A DNA stretch of 64,000 nucleotides from Bimuria novae-zelandiae CBS 107.79 (lineage: Eukaryota; Ascomycota; Dothideomycetes; Pleosporales; Didymosphaeriaceae), in the NCBI GenBank assembly GCA_010015655.1, contig ML976723.1:1-64000 (forward strand), read 5' to 3'. The notes under the pieces are model-generated. The model was given only the letters and a program-made list of their open reading frames with translations, made no database searches and was not told the origin of the DNA. Of this stretch, positions 46,679 through 57,294 are shown in pieces (position 1 is the stretch's first letter; each line of letters begins with the position of its first letter). The translations under genes were made by a program, and so were the position numbers.

Positions 46679-47274
46679 TGTGGTTTGTGCGGGAGTGGAG
46701 GTGCGGTGGATAAGCTGAGTATTGGGCGCAGGTTTGAGATACAGCGGCTCGTATGGGTATTGAGGCGTAGAAGGTAGATTTCCGCGAGTGGGCTGTTTTG
46801 TGGTGTGGTGGTGTTGAGCGTTGATCGAGATTCATGTCGCTTGCCAAAATTCCGAGCGCTAAGATTTCGACCCGCTTTTTGCGGCAGGGGTGCAGGAGGT
46901 TCATTGCACGTACTTCGGCGGTAGAGTTTCGCCGAATTCCGGTCTTTGACGGCATTCCGTCCGTGGGAGGAGTTTGGCGAGTGTCATAGAGTTTGTTTAC
47001 CAATGGGCCGTTGGTTTATGAACCAGTAGTAGAGAGCGACGGGATTGGGCGAGTGTGTTGGATGGTGTCCGGGCGTAAGTCCACAATGTAGGGTAAGGCA
47101 ACAATTAGGCTGCCACCAGGCACCATTCAGGCACTTGGTATCGTCTTCTACCTTTTTCCCTTTAGGGTTTTGTCCTTAGCGTCGCTTGAGCAATAATATC
47201 GGAGCACCATTTTTCAATATGTTAGTAACGGGAAGAGTATAGTGCACATGTGGATATGACTGCAGTGGTAGATG

Positions 47275-47281
47275 TATAAAT
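47275..47281 (+). promoter_or_regulatory. TATA-like element of the NmrA-like gene
   Basis: TATAAAT lies 75 bp upstream of the ATG at 47349, a normal distance for a fungal core promoter. The leader between them is CT/CA-rich. Functional proof is lacking. Confidence 0.5.
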
Positions 47282-47348
47282 CTCCCGATTTCCTCCTTAT
47301 TTCAATTCACTATCTCATTCACCACTTCGAACTACAACGACAATCATC

Positions 47349-48487
47349 ATGGAACTGAAGAACATCACCATCCTGGGAGTACGTGAGACTGAAAGAGCAT
47401 TGGAATTGATGGCAGAGGATAAAGGCTAACACAATACTCAAGGCCCGCGGCAATGTCGGTAGCGCGCTCATCACCGAGCTACTAAAGACACCAGAACGTT
47501 ACACCATAACCGCTGTCTCGCGCTCCACCACGACTTCAACTTACACTCCACCGTCTGGATCCAACATCGTTACCAAGTCCGTCGACTACGCTTCCTTCGA
47601 TGCCCTCAAATACCTTTTCACCGGCCAAGATGCGGTCGTAAACTGCGTCACAGGCGGCGCCACGCAATACGAGCCCTCCAAGCTGATCATCGACGCCGCG
47701 GTCGCTGCGGGCGTACGCTTTTTCTTCGCAAACGAGTTCGTGGGAAATGTCTCGAGCGAGCAGTTCAAGCGGCTTCCGGAATCGATGGCAGGCGCCAAAG
47801 TGCGCGTGAGGGAGTATCTCGAAGCGCTAGCGAAGGACGGGAAGATTACGTGGACGGCGCTAAACGGTGGTCCGTTCTTCGACATGTGTGAGTCAAGCCT
47901 GATACTAGAGCTGTCCGGGGCTTCTAGTTCTACCAGTGTTATGGAAATTAAAGTATACTAATTGAAGTGGTACAGGGCTCATGAAAGGCCCGGCAGGCTT
48001 CAACATCAAGGACAAGGAGGCCCGCATCTACGGCACGGGAGAGAACCCGCTCTACTGGACTCCGCTCCCCACTATCGCTAGAGCAGCCGCTAATATGCTG
48101 CGCAACCCCGATGCCATCGCGAACCGCGGCATTTACATCTGTCCTTTTCCCCCGGGCGCGGTCACGCAGAATAAGCTTCTCGCAGTGCTGGAGGCTGTGC
48201 TCGACACGAAGTTCTCGGTCACGCATGTTGACGTGGAGAAGATCAATAGGAATGCTAAGATCGCGCTGGGGCGTGGAGAGTTTGCGAAAGCGACGCGTGG
48301 GTTTGCCGTCACCAACCAGTTCTTCGAAGGGGACTGTGGGAATAACCTCGATGGGATGACGGAGAACGAGCTTGTGGGCGTGAAGGAGATGGGGTTGGAA
48401 GAAGCGATTAGGCAGGCTGTTGGCCGGTATGGGGCCGACAGTGCGGTTGTGGAGAGCATGTTTAGGATTGAGGCTTGTGAGGTGTAG
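47349..48487 (+). CDS. NmrA-like / isoflavone-reductase-like NAD(P)-binding protein
   Basis: Three exons (47349-47378, 47443-47887 and 47976-48487) encode 328 residues; introns are 64 bp (branch GCTAACA) and 88 bp. Joining exons 1 and 2 creates the Rossmann motif ITILGARGNVGSALITELL (GxxGxxG). Next come the second strand with ITAVSRSTTTS, DAVVNCVTGG at the end of strand 4, and the substrate-side segment TALNGGPFFDMWLMKGPAGF, which is interrupted by intron 2. The C-terminal part holds EARIYGTGENPLYWTPL. This is the atypical short-chain reductase type (PCBER/NmrA), usually either an oxidoreductase of small phenolics or a redox sensor. Substrate cannot be told from sequence. No membrane segment or signal is seen. 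Confidence 0.88.
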
Positions 48488-48975
48488 TAGCACAACCGTA
48501 GGTATCTGACAGTTAAGTCAATATTGGTATGAGTTGGCAAGCGAGCGTGGCCAACCCGTGATCGTTCGTCATCACCATATATGCGAACCTCGCAGTTGAT
48601 AGTGCAGGTTATGCGTAAAGTGCCAACCTTGATATTCAAGTTGCAGAGTGATAACGAAAAGACAAAAAGAGTGTCTTGGCCCAAACATAGGTACCATGCC
48701 CTGCGTATGTCCTCCTTCTTATCCCGACGAGCACCTCTCCGATCTGATCATCACTGAACTCTCAACCCAATGCACAGGGGTAATAACACGTGATCTGCTG
48801 TTTGAGACCACTCTCCGTTTTCTCGATATCCGGGACCTTGCAGTACCCGCCCTCGAGCCTAGTCTCAGAGTACCTCTGGTCCTCGCTGGTAGATTCGGTA
48901 TCCTATGCGAAGTCTGTCAGTGGATTGTTCTCGCCTTCGACAAGGAAGCTCTCGAATCTGACTTTGCTTAAATAA
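48488..48975. other. Edge of gene island 2
   Basis: Ordinary composition up to about 48972, then an abrupt change to AT-rich repeat DNA. A plus-strand frame (about 48696-48971, MPCVCPPSYPDEHL onward) ends exactly at the border and has no recognisable domain. It might be a truncated exon or chance. Confidence 0.4.
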
Positions 48976-49449
48976 AGGCTTTATTTAAGTAAGTAAGTCT
49001 AGCGCCCCCGCCCTAGTATTATTTACTAAAAAACTTAGTAAGGGACCACGCTTTCAGGTTAATTATTAAGCTTTAAACCCTATTTTTAAAAAAAAAACTA
49101 ATATTTTTTACTATTATTTAGTAAAACCCTTTAGCTTCTCGCGAAGGCTAAATAGTTTAGTAAATTTAATATAATTTAAGCCTTTTATAACCTTTAAATA
49201 GCTAAAGGCGATAAAAAAAATAGTATTTAAAACTTAATTTAGTTTTTATAGGTAGCTAGTAGTTCCTTTTAGCCTAGCTAACGCGCTAGGTATATTTTAG
49301 CAGTATATTAAATAAGTACTAAGGGAGCACTTTAATAACTACTACTTAGCGTATATAAATAACGTTCTTATCTTCTTTAGTAGTAGCTAAAAAGACTACG
49401 AAGAGAAATTACGTACTATACTTTAAAAGTTAAATACTATAGGATTATA

Positions 49450-49505
49450 ACGTGTTTTATAAGCGAGCGGCCCATACAAGCGAGCGGCCCACCCCACCAA
49501 CTTTT
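49450..49505. repeat. Left terminal inverted repeat of the pogo-like element
   Basis: Nearly identical in inverse to 51246-51301, with two differences in the region compared. It contains the duplicated AAGCGAGCGGCCCA unit and ends near CCAACTTTTT. Confidence 0.85.
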
Positions 49506-51245
49506 TATACCTTTACAGCAACCTATCTTAACAACACAATAAGATAATAGTATATAATTGCTATACTAAATTAAATAGTATCTATAATATCGTTCTTGCA
49601 TGTTCGCATGTTATAGCCAGTCTTCTTGCAGCGGCTACAGCGTGTTAAAGCCTACTAATTAGCACCTAATCGCGCCTTATCTTAACGTATTTCTACCTCT
49701 ATCTACTGCTTAACATCCTTTTAAGCGATAATCTTCTCTGCTTCTACCTTTGTTAAGGTACCCTGCCTCTAGATCCGCTTCTTTTTGCGCTATTTACGCG
49801 TTGTAGTAGCCTTATTAGCCTTCTTAAGCCTCGCGATCCGATCGCGCATAAGCGTACTTTTATAAGCTATTACTTTAGCGCCCTTTTTAAGCTAATTAAG
49901 CGCTATAATAATAAAAGTAGGTAATAAGCTCTTATGTCTTTAAATCTTATTATAAATTAATATTAATTAAGCCTCTAGCTTGCGCGCGTTGCTTGGTGTT
50001 TTAGCTTCTTAAAGGGTAACCTTTAGTAGAGGCGGCGTCGGCGTACGAAGCTTAATATCAAGCTTTAATATTACCACCTCTAGGTTATATAGGACTAGGC
50101 TAGCGCCTCGAAAGCTTACGCAGATATTTTCCTTTATAATTAACTACTTATAGGCTATATAGAAGGCTAGTAGGAACTCTAGCTTCGTAATGTAGTTAAT
50201 GTAGTCGCGCATTAGGCTCTCGATTTAGTAGCTATACGCGCGCTTTAATAGCGAAAAGTAGCTAATGTTAAGTAGCTATAAAAGGTGCGATAAATATAGT
50301 AGCATATAGAGAGTATAGATATTATTCTCCTTATAGAGCTCTTAAAATTCGAGCGAGTTATAGCTTTTATAACTATTAAGTATAAGTAGCTAGCGCGCGC
50401 CTACCCTACACTTTACTATATACTTAATAAAGTGCCTTAGCCACTTTACTTTAAGCTTATTAGTAGTCTAGCTATTATTACTAATAGCGAAAGCCTAGTC
50501 GCGCGGTATATTATTGTCCTGGTACTAGGCAGAGAGGTAATACTAGCTAGCGAAGATAATAAAGGACAGGATCGCCTAGCTAGTAGCGCTAATTCTATAA
50601 ATTACTATAGTCTACCCACAATTACCTAGCTAGATAGCCTTTAGCCTGCCGCGTCTCTCTAAGCCTGTAATAACAAGCTGAGATGATATCTTGCCTATCA
50701 TAAAACTAGTCTTGTCGAAGTTGTAGGTATTCTTATTATAGATACTATAGGTAGCCTTTGTGCGCGCTATAAGCTCGAACCAAGCTCTAATAGTATCTAG
50801 ATCCTTACATAGAGCTCTCTGCCGATTGTACGGTTAATTAAATCGTGTAGTAAGATAATCTATTCGCTTAATAAAGTTACGCGGCCACTATTTACTAACC
50901 TATCTAGCGCCTCGCTTAGCGAGTAGCTTATCCGCTATATCTTGCACAGCACTTAGCGTGGGCGGAAATCCTCGCGAATCTAGGTTAAGTATATACCTAA
51001 TAATTACCTCCTCTTCTATTTTAGTAAACTTTTTTAATTTAGGCTAGTAATTGCGTTGCGTAGCAATTCTAGCGCATTAGCGTTAGAGCGTTATTTAAGA
51101 GATAGTAAATATATGTGCTACACCTCTTATAGACTAAATTTGGTTTTAATTAATAGCTAAGATTGCAAGGTGTATATTAGCCTTAGCAGAGGCTAGTTGG
51201 GCCTAAATTGGGGGCGCCATAGTAGGTAGAAGTTTATGTGCTGCA

Positions 51246-51301
51246 AAAAGTTGGTGGGGTGGGTCGCTCGCTTGTATGGGCCGCTCGCTTATAAAACATG
51301 T
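51246..51301. repeat. Right terminal inverted repeat of the pogo-like element
   Basis: The inverse of 49450-49505: AAAAAGTTGGTGGGGTGGG, then the two GGGCCGCTCGCTT-type units, ending AAAACATGT next to the TA target. Confidence 0.85.
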
Positions 51302-52040
51302 TATTTAAATATTAATAAATTTAAGTTTTACGTTAAAAGGACTAAGTACCTTAAATTTATTATAGAAGTTAATAAGGGCGTAAGTATAGACCTAGGTAAA
51401 ATTTAAATAATTTAGGAATAAGAGCTACTAACTCTAGTAAAAGGAGTTAAAGCTTTATAAGCTTTATAAACTTTTATTAAAGATTTATATAAGACTTCTT
51501 TAGCATAGTAAGCCCCCTTATAAAGCTTACAAGTAAAGGAGTAGAATTTATTTAGGGATAAAAGTAGTAGCACGTATTTAACTTTCTAAAAATAGCGTTG
51601 TATATAGACTCCGCGCTAGCCTACTTTAACCTTAAATAAGAATTAGTACTAGAAGTAGATACTTTTAGCTAGTTAATTAAGAAATGCTTCTTTTAGTATA
51701 ATAATAATAAGTTTTTCCGTCTAGTAGCTTACTTCTTAGCGAAGAATAGTCTAGTAGAATATAACTACGCTATTTATAATAAAGAGATACTTATAGTTAT
51801 TAAATACGTAAATAAATAAGACTATATATATTAAGTAGTAAAGCACCTTACGGTCTACACTAATTATAAGAATTTTACGTATTTTGCTACTAAATAAAGG
51901 TTAGACAAATAACACGTTTAGTAGGTAGACACACTTAGCTATATTAATATAACGTTTATATATAGACTAGGGTTAGTAAAATCTAGGGCAAATAAGCACT
52001 AAGACACGGTATAGGCTGTATTAATAACTACCTGTTCTTA

Positions 52041-53062
52041 CCTAACCTATGTATTCCTCTCTCTTCCCGTATACCATTTCAGCGACCTTTTTCGTCAAGC
52101 CTAAAATTGCTCGATCGACACAATCTTCCTAGTTGCTTTTAACAACGATCATGCTTCTGACCGTGATATCGATTCGAAAGCTGCGGTCGTCCCTCTCTAA
52201 AATAATATTGCATCGCTCATGGCGATGGGTTCCACCTACCTCTTTTTTGATTAAAAAATGGACATTTGCTGTGATGTGTCAGCGACTGTTGATGTGCTTA
52301 CTCCTAGACCGATCGATATGGCCGCGCTCAAGTCAGTCGAAGGTACCGGGCGTCACCGTGCAGCGCTGTAAAACTTGCAGGTACATTTACATGCCAATCG
52401 CCAATTTTCTTCTGGTTTGAGTCTCTGCACTTCGTCCATCTGCCACAGTATCTCCGCGATTTCTTCGCGTAGAGTACCGGTATATTCGGACGTCACTCTG
52501 AGGGCAGCCACCCTCCGCCTATATGTCGAGGAGCGGTGTCGGCCTGAACGAAGCGGAAGTCCTGTGGGTTGATCTGAAAGAGCGGGGTGCTTGTTGTACA
52601 TTCGAGCGATGTGGGGCCTATACCTAGCTCGATTTAGTGGAAACGAACCGACTGCGAGATTTCAGGCGCTGTTTTTGTAGGTCGCAGACGCGAGTGATCT
52701 ATCAGTCACATTAGCGGATGAAGAGCATGGGAGAGTTGAAGTCGGGAATATATCGTGGAGCCTTCGAGGATAGAATCTGGACCTTTACCGTACTCAAACA
52801 TAATCAAGACATGTACAGACATAATCATAGTATCCATCACCACTGTCTCTGTTCTGGCATACCTTACCTCCACGAGAGGAATTGCATATCTATGGGGAGG
52901 GCTACTGAGAAGCGATCCTCCAAGTCGTGTTTTGGCTAATGCGTGGAGCGATGCATTCGTTGATCTGACGTCTAGCTAAGCGGCACAGTGTATAATACCC
53001 CACTTCTATTCATGTTTTGCCAATAGTCGTAACTGCCCTGAAATCTTCGTTTTACCTTTCAG
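52041..53062. other. Intergenic region downstream of acetoacetyl-CoA synthetase; possible gene relic
   Basis: Composition returns to normal. A minus-strand frame at about 52353-52601 contains protein-like text (LREEIAEILWQMDEVQRL), but neither start nor neighbouring exons can be built. No domain is recognised. Confidence 0.35.
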
Positions 53063-55289
53063 TTAGTGCGTTTTTGCCCATTCTCTATACCAGTCAAGGC
53101 ATTCAGCATTCGCGACACTCGCGGACGTCTTCACGTTCAAGCCGCAGAGGATTTGCTTCACAGCCCCCTCAACCCTATGACTCATTAGCACAGCCGGGTG
53201 TGAATTGCAATTGCCAGCTTACTTCTTTCCGTTCGTCGTGACAGGTATCTCAGGACATTGATCGATGATGCCTGGAACATGTCTAGCGCTTAGAGCCTGC
53301 TTCACCGCCAGCTTAATCCTTGTCGCCAACTCCTCGGTGAATTCCTTGCCTTCCGCCATCTTCAAGAACAAACAAACAGTCTCATCATCGTCTTGTTCTC
53401 TTCTCCGTCCAATGCAGAGCGCATCTGCAACCTCCTCGGAAAAGTGTTCCAGCACAACGTTGTAAATCTCTGCGGAACCGAACCGAACACCCGAAGGCTT
53501 TAAAATACCGTCGCTGCGTCCAAGCATCCATATGCCACCGGTCTCGGGGTTGAAGCGAACAAAGTCACCATGATGCCAGATCGGCTGTCCTTCGCGGTTT
53601 TTGAACTTGTTGAAGTAACTGCTGTAGTATTTCTTTTCGCCTTCCGCGCCCCAAAAGCTAACCGGTTGACATATGAAAGGCTTCGTGCAGACCAAATCGC
53701 CTGCTTTACCCGTTTTTGAGATGTCCTCGCCCGTGTAATCGTAGGCGGCGATGGACATACCGAGACCAGAGGCTTGAATCTCTCCTTGATAAACAGCTAT
53801 AAGAGGGTTCGGAGCGCCAAAGAGTGAGATGATGTCTGTACCACCAGTGATGGAGCCCAGGTTGATAGATGATGGAAATGATGAGTATACGTAGTCAAAC
53901 GTCGAAGGTGCCAAGGGTGAGCCTGTGGAGTAGATGGCTTCGAGAGTGTTGAGAGACAGCCCAGCTGCTTTCGGGTCCATAGCCTTCTGTTCGAGTATCG
54001 ACAAGTATTTAGCAGATGTTCCGAAGTGTGTTATTCCCACTTCATCGATAAGTCGATGCATGGCAAAATCGTCAGGTATAGATGTCTCGGGGTTCTTAAA
54101 ATCCACGTAGCGAAATGGTGAACCGTCATACAAGACAATGGTGGCTCCTGACGCTAATCCTGAGACTAGCCAGTGCCACATCATCCATGTACATGTAGTG
54201 AAGTAGAAGAGCCGTGACTGTGGAGTAATCGAACAATGTATGATGTGCTCCTTCTTGTGTTGAAGAAGCGTCCCGATGGCGCCGTGAACAATACATTTTG
54301 GTGCGCCAGTGGTACCCGAAGAGTACAGAATGTATACCGGGTGATCAGGTGGTAGGTAATTGAACGTGAGCTCAGAGGTTTGTCTCAAAGAAGTAAAAGT
54401 CGTGTACTCATATACCTTCCCAGAGCCAGTCTCAAGAGACTCCGCAGAGAATTTTACGTTGGAAACAGTTGGAAATATCACGGTGGCTTTCAATGAAGGA
54501 AGCTCCGACGCGATTTGGCTAACTTTAGGTAGCACTGGGTGACTGCGACCATTGTAGAAAGCCGCATTGTCCGCGAACAAAATAGTGGGCTCAATCTGTC
54601 GTAAGCGCTCCAAAACGGCATGTACTCCGGTGTCTGGGCTAACAGCCGTCCATATTGCTCCCAATGAAGTAGCTGCCAGCATAGCAACCAGTGCGTTGGT
54701 GTGGTTTGCAACGTATCCTGCCACCCTGTCGCCTTTGTTCAAACCTAGTTCTGTCAGGCCAGACTGACATTTTCCGACACGCTCCCTGAGCTGTTTCCAT
54801 GAGACCGTCTCTCTCGTTGTCTCGGTAGCAGCGATGATTGCAGGACTGTCGGAATCCACCTCCTGGCTAGGGAAGAGTAGATTCTCGGCGAAGTTGAGGG
54901 TCGCACCTTCGAAGAAGGCCGGTCGGGGAAACATTGCTGCTCGTGGATCGAGCACCTAGGCCTGTCAGCCCCTATTGCAACTTCATAGGCGTACATAAGT
55001 AGTATAAATCCATCTCATCACTAACCCTCGATGCCTCGGATTGTGCTCTGATACCGACAAACTGCCATACGCGACCCCAGAACTTGTCAATGCAGTCAAC
55101 ACTCCATTTATAAAGCTCTTCGTAATTCGACAATTGCAGTCCATACTCCTGGTTCACGCTGTCCATGAAGCGGAACATGGGACTGGACCGCGGGGCAGGA
55201 TGGCGCCATAGCAATTTTGCACCCTTAGTAAGGCCATTGGAAAGGTCTGCTCCATCGATGCCGTTTGCCTGGTCGCCGTTGGACTCCAT
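53063..55289 (-). CDS. Acetoacetyl-CoA synthetase (acetoacetate-CoA ligase)
   Basis: Three exons (55289-55026, 54955-53223 and 53174-53063) encode 702 residues; introns are 70 bp (donor GTTAGT) and 48 bp (GTAAGC, branch GCTAATG). The ANL-superfamily motifs are in order: FAENLLFP and SWKQLRERV near the N-terminus, the P-loop YILYSSGTTGAPKCIVHG, GGTDIISLFG, WHHGDFVRF, and the C-terminal lysine motif VTTNGKKVEGAVKQ. That last motif is split by intron 2, which is why the uninterrupted frame seems to stop at NGKK. The opening LLWRHPAPRSSPMFRFMDSVN and IWTAVSPDTG are characteristic of acetoacetate rather than acetate ligases. The enzyme makes acetoacetyl-CoA from acetoacetate, ATP and CoA in the cytosol, linking Leu/Phe/Tyr breakdown to sterol and lipid synthesis. 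Length is normal. Confidence 0.93.
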
Positions 55290-55690
55290 AATGAATCAAT
55301 TGATCGAATTTTCGCAGAGTTCGCACTTTTTGTTCGGATAACGAAAGCTTTATGACGCGGGAACAATCGGGACCTGGCGGGTTGGATCCCCGCTTTGAGC
55401 GCTTATCCTAGAATAGTTAATACCTCGGCTATCGATACCTGCAATCTGCCACCTGCAACCCACCTCTCCCAACTTGCAGTGACCATACCCACCGTGTGCC
55501 AAAAGACATCTTGACAACCTCAGTACTGCGGAAATGTTACCAAACGCAAGAACAGGATGACCCATCGGCGGTGACAACTACCGAATGCGAATATGGGCTC
55601 GATTCATGCCCTTTTGATGTTCAGGGCATAATGTGTTCCACCAGTCATCCACGCACCCCACCAAGACGCGCGACACCTTAACACTGATTA
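55290..55690. other. Upstream region of acetoacetyl-CoA synthetase
   Basis: About 400 bp of ordinary composition must contain the promoter. I see no certain TATA box. The right end meets AT-rich repeat DNA at about 55690. Confidence 0.5.
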
Positions 55691-56094
55691 CTTAATAACT
55701 AGAGGGTATTTCTGTATGTAACTTTATATATAGATAGCTAGCTACTTTCTACATTGGGTCATCTTGTGTCCTTGCTCATGGCACTTGCTACACGTTGGTG
55801 CTCGCTGGTGACCTGGCGTAGACGCAGCTTGACCAGCCTTAACAAGAGCTTGATGAGCTATAGTAGCCAGAGTATGGCCTTGCTTAGCCTGTAGAGCGCC
55901 TCCTCTAGCAATATACTACTACTACCTACCCTGCCTTTATTTATAATAATAGTTAGTTACCTGTAGCTTCTTAACTTCCTCTACTAAGAGAGTTACTAAA
56001 TTTATTATAAGCTAATAGTCTTTAATAAGCTACACGATAGCTTAGCTTATAGGGCTTTAAGACTATTACTATAGATAATTACGTATAAGCCTAG
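55691..56094 (-). mobile_element. 3' part of a pogo-like transposase relic, with CCHC knuckle
   Basis: The minus strand at about 55750-55800 reads CSKCHEQGHKMTQC, an intact C-x2-C-x4-H-x4-C knuckle such as ends many fungal pogo-type transposases. The sequence to the right is RIP-altered and stops at CCTAG, where element C is inserted. The upstream domain lies beyond element C (from 63350). Confidence 0.6.
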
Positions 56095-56550
56095 TGTTAT
56101 GAGGCTCTCACACCTTGTTCCGATCCGGGTTAGGGCGGTAAGGTATCATAGTGCTTCACGGATTATTTAGTAGTATAAGTTGATGCGACACTTAGCGCGA
56201 GGCTAGATAATTTAATCTTATAATAAAGTAAGATAACTATTAGTCTATATAGGAGAACGTACTCGCACAGAAGATATATAAGTTGACTACAAGGAGAGAA
56301 ACAACATAGAAGAATTGTCACACTATATACCAGTCTGTTTCTTCCTCGTGGTCCCGCCAAGACCCCTAGGTCCCAGGGACCCTCGAGGTCCCATAGGATC
56401 TCGTCTTATGCGGGACCTCGTCACGTGGCTGCTAACCTAAGCTACCCCGCGCCCTATTGTGTCCCGTTAACTTTTACTACTTTATTAATAATTACTCCCT
56501 TAGCGTAATTGTCTAGCTTCTTTATCCTTATAGATTTTGTGGTCGTAACA
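56095..56550 (-). repeat. 3' LTR of Gypsy C (left end)
   Basis: 456 bp. The GC-rich part (about 56340-56460) holds several GGTCCC/GGGACC units in both orientations that could form hairpins. The first 210 bp are homologous to the R/U5 side of the element B LTR. Confidence 0.85.
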
Positions 56551-56700
56551 CTATCCCCCCTCTTAAGGTTATTATCTTAATACCTTGCTTATTGTGCTGC
56601 TAAGCCGTTGGCGTGTAAATCCTAATTTCTATAAAGGTGCGCATCCCCTCGTCCTAAGGCGGGTCACAGCCTCTACTTAACTTCCCTTACCTCACTAACC

Positions 56701-57294
56701 ATGCCAAAAGCTCCCTGTTCATCCGTCGCGAAACGTCGTGCCCGTTCGGAGAAGGTAGAAGCTATAGGCCTTAAAATAATGTCTAGTTGCAAGCGTTGTC
56801 AGAAATTAAAGTTGCGTTATTTCGTGGATGCGGCCTCTAGACAGTGTGCTAGCTATATCTTAGTCTACGCCGAATATAGCCTTTAGATTCTGGAGAAAGA
56901 CTAGGCGCGTGTTTAGAAGGAGAAGCGCGAGAAGCGTCTCGCCCTTCTTTAAGTAAAAGAGCGTTAAGCTTAGGCTGCTCTCGAGACCGCGCGTCTTAAG
57001 CGGGAGTTAGTAGAGACAGAGGAGAAGAAGCATAACTATGCCTAGCACAACCTACGCGTTACTAATGCGATTAAGGCGTTAGAGTAATAAGAGGAGAATC
57101 TAAAGGGTACTAGTATTCGCGAACTATTACCACATGTACCTCTAAGGGCTAACTTAGGCTAGTTACAAGCTAACTTATTTATTTCTTTTAACCCTTTCGC
57201 GTCTTTTAACCTCTCTAAGTTCCTTACTAATCCGGTCGCGGTGCCTCTGGATATTCCTTATAGAACTTCTCTAGCGCTATCCTGCAGTTCGTGA
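56701..57294 (+). pseudogene. Antisense Zn(II)2Cys6-like ORF of Gypsy C
   Basis: One plus-strand frame of 198 codons runs from ATG 56701 to TGA 57292-57294, opposite to pol and between the chromodomain and the 3' LTR. After a basic start (AKRRARSEK) it reads SCKRCQKLKLRYFVDAASRQ, then CASYILVYAEYSL. With three Tyr restored to Cys (TGY to TAY, the RIP change), the spacing is C-x2-C-x6-C-x8-C-x2-C-x6-C, the GAL4-type binuclear zinc cluster. A charged coiled-coil-like region follows (KEKREKRLALL, RELVETEEKK). All ten internal stops are TAG or TAA, none TGA, as expected from CAG, CAA or TGG. The tail overlaps the end of pol by about 65 bp. I infer an accessory nucleic-acid-binding protein. Confidence 0.7.

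Larger units (their letters stand above)
49450..51301 (-). mobile_element. Complete pogo/Fot1-like DNA transposon, RIP-inactivated
   Basis: The 1852-bp element has terminal inverted repeats of at least 50 bp (ACRTGTTTTATAAGCGAGCG inward) and is flanked by TA (49448-49449 and 51302-51303). Each repeat contains two tandem AAGCGAGCGGCCCA units. The minus strand encodes a DDE transposase relic. LLQPLDVSCFSPLKRAYG-like text is read through stops near 50200-50260, and a C-terminal CCHC knuckle (CSRCKKTGYNMRTC, His now Tyr) near 49595-49640. Size, TA target and domain order fit the pogo/Fot1 group. It lies within a Gypsy reverse transcriptase. Confidence 0.85.
48976..52040 (+). mobile_element. Gypsy pol fragment (RT-RNase H), split by a pogo-like element
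   Basis: Plus-strand text before 49449 reads as RT around the catalytic box (YINNVLIFFSSS at about 49350). After 51302 it continues as the RT connection (VKRTKYLKFIIEVNKGVSID) and then RNase H at about 51600-51900 (LVLEVDTF, RLVAYFLAKNSL, EYNYAIYNKEIL). Stops are TAG/TAA from RIP. No LTRs are recognised, so this is a fragment. It differs from elements A-C enough to be another family. Confidence 0.7.

Noticed and set aside
48648..48971. 107-codon plus-strand ORF at the border of gene island 2
   Set aside because: It starts at GTG, has no recognisable motif and is cut by the repeat border. Kept only as a possible truncated exon.
53219..53224. Acetoacetyl-CoA synthetase ending at NGKK (TAA at 53221)
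   Set aside because: The apparent stop lies in a GTAAGC donor. A 48-bp intron leads to an exon reading VEGAVKQILCGLNVKTSAS, the expected C-terminus.
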